Both the position numbers and the translations under genes were made by a program. The notes beneath the pieces are model-generated. The model had not been told where the DNA came from. It searched no databases and saw only the letters and a list, made by a program, of their open reading frames with translations. From Crocinitomicaceae bacterium (GTDB lineage: Bacteria; Bacteroidota; Bacteroidia; Flavobacteriales_D; Crocinitomicaceae), in NCBI GenBank assembly GCA_030830785.1, contig JAURMI010000022.1, positions 62,001 through 126,000 of the forward strand: a stretch of DNA of 64,000 nucleotides, read 5' to 3'. Every line of letters begins with the position of its first letter. Positions within the stretch are counted from its first letter, which is position 1. Below, in pieces: positions 16,362-27,848 of this stretch.

Positions 16362-17870
16362 CTAATCCTCGATATGTAGTCGTATTTTCTGACTGAGTTG
16401 ACGATTATACGTCTCAAGGAGATATTTAAAATAATTCTCTGTGCATTTTGAGATGCATTTTGTATAATGCTTTACGCGATGTTCAATGTGGTCTTGCAGT
16501 ATTTGTTGTAATTCTAATGCGTGGTCGAGGTTATTAGCAGATGCATGAATAGCATCAAAGTGATTATTTATCGATAATTCAATTGCTTGTTTGCCTTTTG
16601 CGCCATTTTCAATACAATTAAAATAACAATCCTTTATTGAAAAATCCTCGAGAATTTGTGTATTGATTAATTTTTCAAAGCCTTTTGGATATTCGTATTC
16701 AACTTCGAATTCCATGTCTTCTAATTCCGAAATTCTAGATTCTAAAAATCTATCGGGAAAACGAAAAGCATCGTGCCAATTTATATAGTCTTGCCAGAAT
16801 CCAAAACGTCGGACATTATTTCCTAAATCAATTATTTTAAATTCTGATTTATTGGGTATCCTTCGCGACCCTCTTCCAATCATCTGATGGTAGAGCGTAA
16901 GAGAACGAGTTGCCCTGTTGATGATAATTGTTTTTACAGAAGGTTCATCAAAACCTGTGGTTAAAATTCCTACCGAAGTAAGAATTGCATTTGGTGTTTC
17001 TTTAAACCATTGAATGACATCTTTTCGGTCTTTATCTGAAAAAGTTGAATCAAGATGACGAATGTTGTACTTAAGTTTTTTGAAGGATTCTTCTACGCGT
17101 CTTGAAGTTTCAATTCCTGCGTTGAAAATAAGTGTTTTTTCGCCAAGTGCCACTTCTTCATAAGCAAAGATGAGTTTCTCTTGCATGAAATAGTTTGAAT
17201 ACAGCAAATCGCTTGAGCTCACTGTAAAATCGCCATTTGACCCTATTTTAAGCCCATGCAAATTCACATCATAAGAATAGGTTTCGGCATCCGATAAATA
17301 GCCTTCATTAATTAGATTGGCTATAGATTCACCTACCAATAGTTTATTGTAATGATCTTTAAGTGGTAGATTTCGATTGCTACTTAAAGGTGTTGCAGTA
17401 ACACCCAAAATATTGGCATCTTCGTAAAATTGAAAAATCTTTCTAAAACTATTGTAGTGCGCTTCGTCAACAATGACTAAGCCTATGTTTTCAATAAATT
17501 GATCATTCTCGTTTAAACGATTATTTAATGTTTCAACCATGGCAATAAAACAAGTATATTCGTTCTGATCTTCAAGTGTTTTAACCTCAGAATTAATTAT
17601 TTTATTGGGTACCTTAATGGCAGAAAGTTGTTTTGATGTTTGAATTGAAAGTTCTATTCTGTGCGTCAAGATCAGGACTTTTTTTCCAGTTTGTTCAATA
17701 TAGCGTTTGGCTATGGCTGAAAAAATGACTGTTTTACCACCACCTGTTGGCAATTGATAAAGGAGATTGAAATTGCTCCCATTCTTTTGAATTTCTTCGA
17801 GTACTTGATTGACGGTCTTTTCTTGAAAAGGATAAAGTTTCTTGGCTTCGTATAAATCGAGATCTAGCAT
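16362..17870 (-). CDS. Superfamily II DEAD/DEAH-box helicase
   Basis: Stand-alone SF2 ATPase of about 502 residues. Helicase motifs are all present: Q-like YPFQ, Walker A PTGGGKT (41-47), DEAH (135-138), GVTATP, and in the second RecA domain LTTGFDEPSVKTIIINR and HQMIGRGSRR (arginine finger region). A long C-terminal segment of ~150 residues has no family I recognise. The start at 17870 (ATG) is preferred over a TTG at 17891, because that TTG is part of the -7 promoter box TATCTTTG. It resembles the helicase half of type I/III restriction or repair enzymes, but no methylase or nuclease gene is adjacent. Confidence 0.88.
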   Translation of the reverse strand: MLDLDLYEAKKLYPFQEKTVNQVLEEIQKNGSNFNLLYQLPTGGGKTVIFSAIAKRYIEQTGKKVLILTHRIELSIQTSKQLSAIKVPNKIINSEVKTLEDQNEYTCFIAMVETLNNRLNENDQFIENIGLVIVDEAHYNSFRKIFQFYEDANILGVTATPLSSNRNLPLKDHYNKLLVGESIANLINEGYLSDAETYSYDVNLHGLKIGSNGDFTVSSSDLLYSNYFMQEKLIFAYEEVALGEKTLIFNAGIETSRRVEESFKKLKYNIRHLDSTFSDKDRKDVIQWFKETPNAILTSVGILTTGFDEPSVKTIIINRATRSLTLYHQMIGRGSRRIPNKSEFKIIDLGNNVRRFGFWQDYINWHDAFRFPDRFLESRISELEDMEFEVEYEYPKGFEKLINTQILEDFSIKDCYFNCIENGAKGKQAIELSINNHFDAIHASANNLDHALELQQILQDHIEHRVKHYTKCISKCTENYFKYLLETYNRQLSQKIRLHIED

Positions 17871-17888
17871 CGTAAAGTGAGAATTTTG

Positions 17889-17896
17889 CAAAGATA
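17889..17896 (-). promoter_or_regulatory. -7 promoter box of the SF2 helicase gene
   Basis: On the minus strand the sequence reads TATCTTTG, an exact TAnnTTTG match, 18 bases before the ATG at 17870. A TTAG about 20 bases further upstream may be a weak -33 element. The box decides the helicase start. Confidence 0.65.
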
Positions 17897-17928
17897 CGTC
17901 CTTTTGTTTGATCTTGCTAATCTTCTCG

Positions 17929-18657
17929 TTACTTAGTCATGTGTTGCAGTAAAATTCCTGCAGCAACAGCAACATTTAACGATTCTCCACTTCCTTTTCT
18001 AGCAATCCCAATTCTATTTTTAATGACAGCCTCTAGCGCTGGGCTTATCCCGGTGCCTTCATTTCCGAGCAAAACAAAATCGATATCATCGGGGTTTATT
18101 TTTTGAAAATCAGTTCCATCCATAAAAGCCCCAAAAGTGCTATCTAAATGACCTTTAATAAAGAACTCTAAATTTTGATATGAAACATTAACCCTAAACG
18201 AAGAAATCATGGAAGCATGAATTACTTTTGGGTTTAAATAATCGACAGTATTTGGTGCGCAAATAAGGTGTTTTATTCCAAACCAATCTGCAGCCCTAAT
18301 TATGGTACCAAGGTTACCTGGGTCTTGAATTTGATCGATAAGCAAAGCCTTTTGTCCTTTCTCCCAAGGTTGATTGCTTGGGAAATGCACCACTGCATTA
18401 ACCTTCTTTGGCGTCTTAAGCGACGTGAGTTTTTCTAATTGATTTTGCGCTGCAATAAAAAGAGGAATTTCTAACTGTTCAAATTCGAGCGCCTTATTAT
18501 TTTCGATAATTAATTCTTCTATTAAATGCGGGAAGTGTTTTATTAAATCTTTAATCAGCGTCTCTCCTTCTATGTAAAGGCGCTTTTGGGCATCTCGATA
18601 CTTTTTGAGGTGTAATTTTTTTAGGTCCTTGATCTTTTGAAGACTGAGCTTTTCCAA
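17929..18657 (-). CDS. SpoU/TrmH-family RNA 2'-O-methyltransferase
   Basis: AdoMet-dependent methyltransferase of rRNA or tRNA. The 242-residue protein has an N-terminal substrate-binding domain (LKKLHLKKYRDAQKRLYIEGETLIKDL) and the SPOUT knot with motif 1 DQIQDPGNLGTIIRAADWFG (near 106), motif 2 VLLGNEGTGIS (near 192) and motif 3 GESLNVAVAAGILL (near 222). The start is TTG at 18657: the only in-frame alternatives before the upstream stop are ATT or ATC, and the protein family begins at this point. It is divergent from tamL with 27 bp between the starts, so the two promoters must overlap. Confidence 0.92.
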   Translation of the reverse strand: MEKLSLQKIKDLKKLHLKKYRDAQKRLYIEGETLIKDLIKHFPHLIEELIIENNKALEFEQLEIPLFIAAQNQLEKLTSLKTPKKVNAVVHFPSNQPWEKGQKALLIDQIQDPGNLGTIIRAADWFGIKHLICAPNTVDYLNPKVIHASMISSFRVNVSYQNLEFFIKGHLDSTFGAFMDGTDFQKINPDDIDFVLLGNEGTGISPALEAVIKNRIGIARKGSGESLNVAVAAGILLQHMTK

Positions 18658-18670
18658 AATGATAATTCTT

Positions 18671-18678
18671 TACTTTTG
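18671..18678 (+). promoter_or_regulatory. -7 promoter box upstream of the TamL-like gene
   Basis: TACTTTTG matches TAnnTTTG exactly and ends 6 bases before the ATG at 18685. No convincing -33 TTG lies 19 bases upstream. If real, the transcript is nearly leaderless. Confidence 0.5.
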
Positions 18679-18684
18679 TATTCA

Positions 18685-21429
18685 ATGCGCAGAAGTTCAA
18701 AATTACAATTTATTGTTTTAGCCGCACTGTTTTTAGCTGGTTGTCATTTATCAAAAAATGTTCCCGCTGAAAACTTTCTTTTGCGCAGAACCACCATTTC
18801 GATTGATAATCCACTCGGGACTAAATTAGATCGCTATGAGTTATTTGATGTTCTCCGTCAGCAACCAAATGCACGATTTTTTGGTTTACCATGGAAACTT
18901 TGGCTCTACAATTCTATCGACTCAGCTAAGGTGGCAGATAAAAAAAATATGGCGATTCAAAAATTTGAGTTTGAATTAGAATCAAAAAGAAAAAAGACAC
19001 AAAGCGTTAATGAACGCCGTAATGCTAGGGCGATTGCCCGAAATAAAATAGATTACAGGTATCGAAGTGCTCCCGATAGTGTATATAAAAAGTCGATTTG
19101 GTCTGAGCGTTTAAAATATAAATATGGACAAAAACCCGTCGTTTTTGATTCTATTTTACATCGTAAAAATATAGAGCAACTCGAACGCTATCTTATAAAG
19201 AAAGGATATTATTTTTCAAATATTGAGGCTGAATTAACTTTGAATAAGAACAAGCGAACAATTCAAGCTACTTATCATATTGATGAAGGCCCACAATTTA
19301 TAATAGATTCTGTGCGATATGCAGGGCCAAGAAAACTCCGCGATTTACACAATGCATATATCAAGAAGGAATATACCCCTTTGGGTGAGCACCCGCTAAT
19401 TGGCCATGCTTTTGATTTGGATTATTTAGCGGCCTATAGAGATCGCGTTGCCAAATTCATGCGAGATGAAAGCATTTATAAATTTAATAGTGGGAGTATT
19501 CAGTTTTTAGCAGATACCAATACCAAAACGATGAAGGTGAATCTTTTGGTTCAATTTGAAGATCGTTTGGTTCCTTCATTAGAAAACCCAGATAGCTTGA
19601 TTTCGATTCCTTACGCCGATACAAAAATAAATAGGGTCTATTTTCATTTATCGGATTCATTGCAACAAGAAGGTGTTTTTTCCTCCTATTTGGCTGATTT
19701 GGGTCATAGCATATATGATTCATTGCAACCCCAATATTTGAGAACTACTCAAAGTCAATTGTATCAAGAATTGCAGTATACAAAAAAGCAAGCTACAGAT
19801 TTAGGTGTGCCTTTTGGCACTTTGAGTCAATGGCGAACCATGACGCTTTTATACAATGGTCAAAGTCCTTGGATAAAAGCAGAAGTACTCGAGATGCAAA
19901 ATTATCTCGAACAAGCAAACCCATATAAAGAATATTATTTAGAACGATCCTATCGTTCCTTGGTTCAACTTGGAGTTTTTTCCTCAGTAAAACCATATTT
20001 AGAGGAAATCCCAGGGAAGAATTTGTTGAATGTTCATTACTACCTTGAACCGGCTAAAAAACAATCCTGGGCGATTGATCCGCGTTTTACTTCAAGTTTT
20101 GGTTTACTTGGTGCAGCAGCATCTTTAAATTATACCAATAAGAATTTATTTGGTGGCGCTCAAAGATTGACCTTTTCGTTGGGTGGTGGTTTCGAATCTC
20201 AACCTCCTGTTTTTGATGCCAATTCCTCCGATCAGTTAATTTTAATTGGTAGAACATTTAACACTTTTGAATTAGGCCCTAGCTTAAAATTAGATATGCC
20301 TGGCCTTTTTCCTAGCCCGGTAACGCTTTTGGGTAAGCGTCAGAAACCGAGAACCGTCATTAGCGCAGCGCTAAATTTTGAAAAGAGAAATATCTTCGAT
20401 AGACGCGTTTTTCAGCTAAATTATTCTTGGAAATTTTTGGTTGGTAAAACCCAAGTATTTCAACTTGGATTGCCAGGAGCTTCAGTTATCAAATTTGTGA
20501 ATATTCAAAAATCTCCGACTTTTGAAGCTCAGCTCAATCAAATCAATGATTTGTTCTTATTCAATACCTATAGCAATCAATTTATTTGGCAAGATTTAAA
20601 ATTTGCATTTGAATATTCCAATAAAGAGAAAGACGATAAACCTGGAAAAGTAAAGCGATTTAATGGTTTGATTTATGTAAACAGTTCTATAGATGCTGCA
20701 GGAAACGTTTTGTATTGTTTTAAAAATCGACAAGACACCCTAAATGGTCAATATTTGTTAAGAAAGCAACCGTATTCTCAATTTTTGCGCATAGACAACC
20801 AAATGATTGTTTCAAAGCGATTGGTAAACAAAGCTTCATTGCATATGCGCATGCATGCTGGTGCAGGAGTCTCTTATGGAAATTCTAAGACGGCTATGCC
20901 TTATGACTACAGTTTTTTTGGAGGAGGTTCAAACGATAATAGAGGTTGGCGGGCAAGGGCGCTGGGTCCTGGTGCCTACAAATACCATCTCGATACGAGT
21001 CGGTTGGCTACACAAATTGGCGATATCCGTTTTGGCGGTTCGCTTGAGTATCGGTTTGATATAAATGCAACTTTGAAAGCTGCTTTTTTTACAGATTTTG
21101 GAAATATATGGACCTACCGAGAAGATGCCTCTAGGCTAGGTTCCAAATTTGGTTTTCAAACATTTATACCCCAACTAGCCATATCATCAGGTCTTGGAAT
21201 GCGCCTGGACTTAGATTACTTTATCTTGAGATTAGATGTTGGGTTTCCAATTTTCGATCCTGCCTTTAATAAAGGAGCGCGATGGGTTTTTGAAGATTTT
21301 AAAACGAGAGAGACATACTATCAGGAGGGTATGGAGTATTTTAATATGAGTTTAGACCAAGTAAAAACCTTAATGCCAAGACCGTTTTTGCCAAATTACT
21401 TGAATTTTGGCATAGGCTATCCTTTTTAA
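18685..21429 (+). CDS. TamL-type lipidated BamA/TamA-family outer-membrane protein
   Basis: Outer-membrane protein of the Omp85 superfamily, expected to help insert or export envelope proteins. The 914-residue protein starts with a lipoprotein signal (MRRSSKLQFIVLAALFLAGC, Cys20 in the AGC lipobox), a feature of TamL in Bacteroidota, which replaces classical TamA. POTRA-type repeats follow (KKGYYFSNIEAEL ... YHIDEGPQFIIDSVRY near 180-215), then the surface-antigen barrel (from ~470) with FFGGGSNDNRGWRARALGPG and a final strand ending YLNFGIGYPF. The ATG at 18685 was chosen because an earlier TTG would hide the signal peptide and overlap the divergent gene. No tamB is next to it. Confidence 0.88.
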   Translation: MRRSSKLQFIVLAALFLAGCHLSKNVPAENFLLRRTTISIDNPLGTKLDRYELFDVLRQQPNARFFGLPWKLWLYNSIDSAKVADKKNMAIQKFEFELESKRKKTQSVNERRNARAIARNKIDYRYRSAPDSVYKKSIWSERLKYKYGQKPVVFDSILHRKNIEQLERYLIKKGYYFSNIEAELTLNKNKRTIQATYHIDEGPQFIIDSVRYAGPRKLRDLHNAYIKKEYTPLGEHPLIGHAFDLDYLAAYRDRVAKFMRDESIYKFNSGSIQFLADTNTKTMKVNLLVQFEDRLVPSLENPDSLISIPYADTKINRVYFHLSDSLQQEGVFSSYLADLGHSIYDSLQPQYLRTTQSQLYQELQYTKKQATDLGVPFGTLSQWRTMTLLYNGQSPWIKAEVLEMQNYLEQANPYKEYYLERSYRSLVQLGVFSSVKPYLEEIPGKNLLNVHYYLEPAKKQSWAIDPRFTSSFGLLGAAASLNYTNKNLFGGAQRLTFSLGGGFESQPPVFDANSSDQLILIGRTFNTFELGPSLKLDMPGLFPSPVTLLGKRQKPRTVISAALNFEKRNIFDRRVFQLNYSWKFLVGKTQVFQLGLPGASVIKFVNIQKSPTFEAQLNQINDLFLFNTYSNQFIWQDLKFAFEYSNKEKDDKPGKVKRFNGLIYVNSSIDAAGNVLYCFKNRQDTLNGQYLLRKQPYSQFLRIDNQMIVSKRLVNKASLHMRMHAGAGVSYGNSKTAMPYDYSFFGGGSNDNRGWRARALGPGAYKYHLDTSRLATQIGDIRFGGSLEYRFDINATLKAAFFTDFGNIWTYREDASRLGSKFGFQTFIPQLAISSGLGMRLDLDYFILRLDVGFPIFDPAFNKGARWVFEDFKTRETYYQEGMEYFNMSLDQVKTLMPRPFLPNYLNFGIGYPF

Positions 21430-21430
21430 T

Positions 21431-23122
21431 ATGAAAAAGACCATCTATATTATTTTTTGCTTTTTGGTACTCTGTGCTTGTATGAAATCACAAAAGGTTG
21501 ATCTTATAATTCATAATGCACAAATTCATACGCTAGATCCAAACAACACCATTTATGAGGCTATTGCAATTAAAGATGGAAAAATCTTAGAGCTTGGCCC
21601 TCAAAGACAAATTTTGAACAAGTACAGCGCAAAAGAATCAATAGATGCTCAAGGTAAGGAGGTCTATCCTGGTTTTATTGATGCCCATGGACACATGCTC
21701 ATGTATGCAAAGCAATTGTTAGGCGTTGATTTGAGAGGCGTTCGTTCTCAAGAAGAGTTGGTTCTTCGCTGTGAACAATATAAAGCGACTCATCCAAACT
21801 TAAAGTTTTTAATTGGACGTGGATGGGACCAAACGCTTTGGGCAGATTGGCAAATGCCAACCAATCATAAATTAAATGCTTTATTTAAAGATATTCCTGT
21901 TTGCTTATACCGCATAGATGGCCATGCGGCGCTAGTCAATGAATATTTAATCCAACAAAGTGCTATCGTAGATCAGCTTAATCATATTCAAGGAGGGGCA
22001 GTTGTATTTGCCAAAACGAATTTAGATGAAACTACAAATGCAGCAGCGATTAATATTACCTCACAACTCGTCAAACAAAAAAAAATAAATCTTCAAGATT
22101 ACAAGCCTACAGGAGTTCTCATTGACAACGCAGTAGATTTTGTTCAAGCCTATTTACCAAATTATTCCAAATCAGAATACCTAGAAGCGCTCGTGCAGGT
22201 TCAAGACGAATTATTGCAATATGGAATAACTGGGGTACACGAAGCCGGAATTGATTTTGAACACATTGCTTGGTTTAAAGAACTGATATCTAAAAACAAA
22301 CTCTCAATTAATATTTATGCCATGTTAATGGATTCTCCCAAAAACAGGGCTTTTGCGGCAGAACATGGTCCTTTTGAATATAAAAATTTGAGTATTCAAA
22401 GTTTTAAATGTTTTGCCGATGGAGCGCTAGGTTCACGAGGCGCATTATTAAAAGCGCCCTATGAAGATCATCAAAATGATTATGGTTTATTGCTTACTGA
22501 TGTTCAAAAGATGAACGATTTGGCAAAATTTTGTCTTGAACATGGATATCAAATGAACACGCATAGTATTGGTGATTCTGCCAATGCGCTGGTATTGTCA
22601 ATTTATGAACAGGTGTTTAACGAAAAACCAGACCATCGCTTTCGTATAGAACATGCCCAAATTCTCGATCCGAAAGATTTTTTAAAATTTTCTCAATTTG
22701 CAGTTTTCCCATCTGTACAGCCTACACATGCTATTTCAGATGCAGATTGGGCAGAAAAACGATTGGGCATACACAGATTAAAGGGGGCCTATGCATATAG
22801 AACATTGTTGGAAAAATTTGGAATGCTCGCCTTGGGAACCGATTTCCCTGTTGAGCAAATCAATCCATTTGCAACAATTGAAGCAGCCTTGTATAACCCT
22901 TTTGGAGAAACTCTCGAATTAGAAGCAATTTTACGGGGTATGACAATTCATGCCGCTTTTGCCGCTTTTCAAGAAAATAGAATCGGCTCTTTAGAAAAAG
23001 GAAAAGAGGCAACATTGGCAATTTTAAATAATCCCATAAGTGAACAAAGAAGTCAGGTCCAAAATTATGCTTGGCGTACTTTTATCAAAGGTAAATGCGT
23101 ATTTAAATTGGATGAGTTGTAA
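21431..23122 (+). CDS. YtcJ-like amidohydrolase lipoprotein
   Basis: Metal-dependent hydrolase of the amidohydrolase 3 group; substrate unknown. Residues 1-17 are a lipoprotein signal (VLCAC, Cys17). The enzyme core shows VDLIIHNAQIHTLDP near 22, the metal-binding GFIDAHGHM near 75 (HxH), FADGALGSRGA near 330, MNTHSIGDSAN near 375, RIEHAQIL near 405 and ALGTDFPVEQINPF near 470. At 563 residues it has the family's normal length. It begins one base after the tamL stop, so the two are co-transcribed. Confidence 0.9.
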   Translation: MKKTIYIIFCFLVLCACMKSQKVDLIIHNAQIHTLDPNNTIYEAIAIKDGKILELGPQRQILNKYSAKESIDAQGKEVYPGFIDAHGHMLMYAKQLLGVDLRGVRSQEELVLRCEQYKATHPNLKFLIGRGWDQTLWADWQMPTNHKLNALFKDIPVCLYRIDGHAALVNEYLIQQSAIVDQLNHIQGGAVVFAKTNLDETTNAAAINITSQLVKQKKINLQDYKPTGVLIDNAVDFVQAYLPNYSKSEYLEALVQVQDELLQYGITGVHEAGIDFEHIAWFKELISKNKLSINIYAMLMDSPKNRAFAAEHGPFEYKNLSIQSFKCFADGALGSRGALLKAPYEDHQNDYGLLLTDVQKMNDLAKFCLEHGYQMNTHSIGDSANALVLSIYEQVFNEKPDHRFRIEHAQILDPKDFLKFSQFAVFPSVQPTHAISDADWAEKRLGIHRLKGAYAYRTLLEKFGMLALGTDFPVEQINPFATIEAALYNPFGETLELEAILRGMTIHAAFAAFQENRIGSLEKGKEATLAILNNPISEQRSQVQNYAWRTFIKGKCVFKLDEL

Positions 23123-23139
23123 TCAAATTATTGAACACT

Positions 23140-23634
23140 ATGAAATGGAAATTCTTTTTGATTGTATTGCCTTATTTTCAAGGATATTGCCAAATCATTG
23201 ATTGGGATGAGCTCACAATTGAGGTTTTAAAATACGATACAAATAATTTGAATGATTTGCTCGATAACTGGCACCTTGCTGCTGCAAGTGCCAGCTTCGA
23301 AGCCTATTTTGAAGCCACTACTGATAAATTTATTTTCTTAGGCACAGCACCTGCAGAACGTTGGACTAAAACTGAGTTCATGGCTTTTAGTAAGCCTTAC
23401 TTCGATAAGGGTAAGGCATGGGACTTTAAGCCCAGTAATCGAAATTGGCAATTTGTAGATAATTCAAATGTGGCATATTTTGATGAAGACTTGCAAACCT
23501 GGATGGAGGGGTGTAGAGGAAGTGGTATTTGCGTTATTGAAAATGGCATGTGGAAAATTGCTTATTACAATTTGACTGTGCTTATCGAAAATGAGAAAAT
23601 TCAACCCTTTATTGAATTAAGAAAAGCGAACTGA
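23140..23634 (+). CDS. Exported SnoaL/NTF2-like protein
   Basis: A 164-residue protein with a signal peptide (MKWKFFLIVLPYFQGYCQ). The body is one NTF2-like cone domain of the SnoaL_3 kind: NWHLAAASASFEAYFEAT, WTKTEFMAFSKPYF, SNVAYFDEDLQTWMEGCRGSGI and NGMWKIAYYNLTV. Such domains bind small molecules or act as weak hydrolases; no function can be assigned. The ATG at 23140 is taken over a TTG nine bases earlier. Its stop overlaps the prmC start by one base (TGATG). Confidence 0.85.
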   Translation: MKWKFFLIVLPYFQGYCQIIDWDELTIEVLKYDTNNLNDLLDNWHLAAASASFEAYFEATTDKFIFLGTAPAERWTKTEFMAFSKPYFDKGKAWDFKPSNRNWQFVDNSNVAYFDEDLQTWMEGCRGSGICVIENGMWKIAYYNLTVLIENEKIQPFIELRKAN

Positions 23635-24488
23635 TGTTTGTGGCAGATAATCGCTTGAGTAGCGCTAAAAGCTATTTTTTCAATGAGCTTATTGGTTCTT
23701 TTTCCAAAAGCGAGTGCAAAACAATGTGGAATGCCTTTTTGAGCCAAAAATTTGGTTGGTCTGCTAGTGATGTCCTATTAAATAGCGATTTGCGATTAAG
23801 TGAATCAGATTTATTGGAGATTCGATCTTTTGTAAAGCGCTTGCAGAATAATGAACCCTTTCAATATATCTTAGGTGAGGTGCTTTTCCATGGTTTGCAC
23901 CTTAAAGTTGACTACAGGGCTTTAATTCCAAGGCCAGAAACTGAAGAATTGATAACATTAATTATTAATCAGCAAATAAACTTTAAAAATATAATTGATT
24001 TTTGCACAGGCAGTGGCTGTATTGCCCTTGCACTCAAAAAACATTTTTTAGAAGCAAAAGTTTATGCAAATGATCTTTCATCTCAAGCTCTTGAATTAGC
24101 CCAAGAAAATGCCCAAAGTAACGTCATAGACATACAATTGGAATGTATCGATTTGTTTAATTGGAATTCGAAACTTGGTTTTGATTTAATGGTTTCTAAC
24201 CCACCTTATATTCCTCAATATCAAGCCATTGAGATGCATGAAAACGTGCTCAATTTTGAACCGCATTTGGCGTTATTTGTAGATGATCAAGATCCGTTGG
24301 TATTCTACAAACAGTTAGTTAAAATTGCTAATTCTAATTTAAATTCAAATGGATTAATGGCCTTAGAAATTCATGAAAATTATTCCCAAGAAATTATTAC
24401 ACTCTTTGATTCTATACTTTTCAATCGTTTAGAAATTCATAAAGATTTGCAAGGTAAAAACCGAATGATTTTGGCGCAAAAAGCTTAA
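23634..24488 (+). CDS. prmC: Release factor glutamine methyltransferase PrmC
   Basis: Methylates the glutamine of the GGQ motif of release factors RF1 and RF2. The 284-residue protein has the N-terminal helical domain (FGWSASDVLLNSD), the PFQYILGEVLFHGLHLKVDYRALIPRPETEEL signature spread over residues 80-110, the AdoMet-binding loop IDFCTGSGCIALAL near 122 and the catalytic NPPY motif (SNPPYIP) near 188. Length is normal. It lies in the forward cluster between the SnoaL-like gene and ligA. Confidence 0.95.
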   Translation: MFVADNRLSSAKSYFFNELIGSFSKSECKTMWNAFLSQKFGWSASDVLLNSDLRLSESDLLEIRSFVKRLQNNEPFQYILGEVLFHGLHLKVDYRALIPRPETEELITLIINQQINFKNIIDFCTGSGCIALALKKHFLEAKVYANDLSSQALELAQENAQSNVIDIQLECIDLFNWNSKLGFDLMVSNPPYIPQYQAIEMHENVLNFEPHLALFVDDQDPLVFYKQLVKIANSNLNSNGLMALEIHENYSQEIITLFDSILFNRLEIHKDLQGKNRMILAQKA

Positions 24489-24494
24489 ATTTAA

Positions 24495-26964
<2,470 letters not shown>

Positions 26965-26968
<4 letters not shown>

Positions 26969-27843
26969 CAACTTTCAAAGGCGCAGGTGTGGCCTTGGTT
27001 ACGCCATTTAATCGCGATTTTTCAATAGATTACAAGGGGCTTATTGACCTAGTAAATTATCAAATTGAAGAAGGTACCGACTTTTTAGTGGTTCAAGGCA
27101 CAACCGGTGAGTCGCCAACATTGAGTGTCGATGAGAAGAGGAAAGTTTTGGAAACAGTTTTGGAAGCAAATAACGCAAGGCTACCTATAATTTATGGTAT
27201 CGGCGGAAATAATACAATGGCCTTGGAAAAAAGCTTGAGTGCACTTCCAAAAGGCGTTGATGGTATTCTTTCTGTTTCACCTTATTATAACAAACCAATT
27301 CAAAAAGGCATAGTAGCTCATTTTAAAATGGTGGCTTCCTATACAGATTTACCAATAATTCTTTATAATGTTCCGGGCAGAACTAGTTCAAATATGAGCG
27401 TAGAAACGACTTTGGAATTGGCTGAGATTGAAAATATTGTTGCTGTTAAAGAAGCATCAGGAAACATGGAACAAATTATGGATATTATCCGACTTCGAAA
27501 ATCGGGTTTTGGTGTTTTATCCGGAGACGACAACCTTACAATGCCGCTTTTGGCAGCTGGCGCAGACGGTGTGATTTCAGTAGTAGCCAATGCATTTCCA
27601 AGGAAATTTAAACAAATGGTTAAAGCCTCTTTAGTAGGTGATCTCTCTTTGGCAAGAGAAGCCCATTACGATTTGTTTTCCGTTACTAAAATGTTTTTTG
27701 AACAAGGCAATCCGGGCGGTGTAAAAGTCGCACTAGCAAAACTTGGTCTTATTCAAGCAACGATGCGCTTGCCATTATATGAAGTATCTGAAGATTTAAA
27801 AAATCGTATCGAAGTAGAAACCCAAAGATTGATCCAGCGCTGA
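26965..27843 (+). CDS. dapA: 4-hydroxy-tetrahydrodipicolinate synthase
   Basis: Condenses pyruvate with aspartate semialdehyde in lysine and diaminopimelate synthesis. The 292-residue TIM barrel shows GTTGESPTLSVDEK (residues 45-58), the Tyr of YNVPGRT near 134, the Schiff-base Lys of AVKEASGN near 163 and GDDNLTMPLLAAGADGVISV near 188. Complete. It is the metabolic member of the forward cluster and supplies peptidoglycan precursor, next to a D-Ala-D-Ala dipeptidase homologue. Confidence 0.96.
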
Positions 27844-27848
27844 TTTAG

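Noticed and set aside
16337..16417. Upstream start for the GWxTD protein giving 27 extra residues
   Set aside because: It would place a charged segment before a clean signal peptide and overlap the helicase gene.
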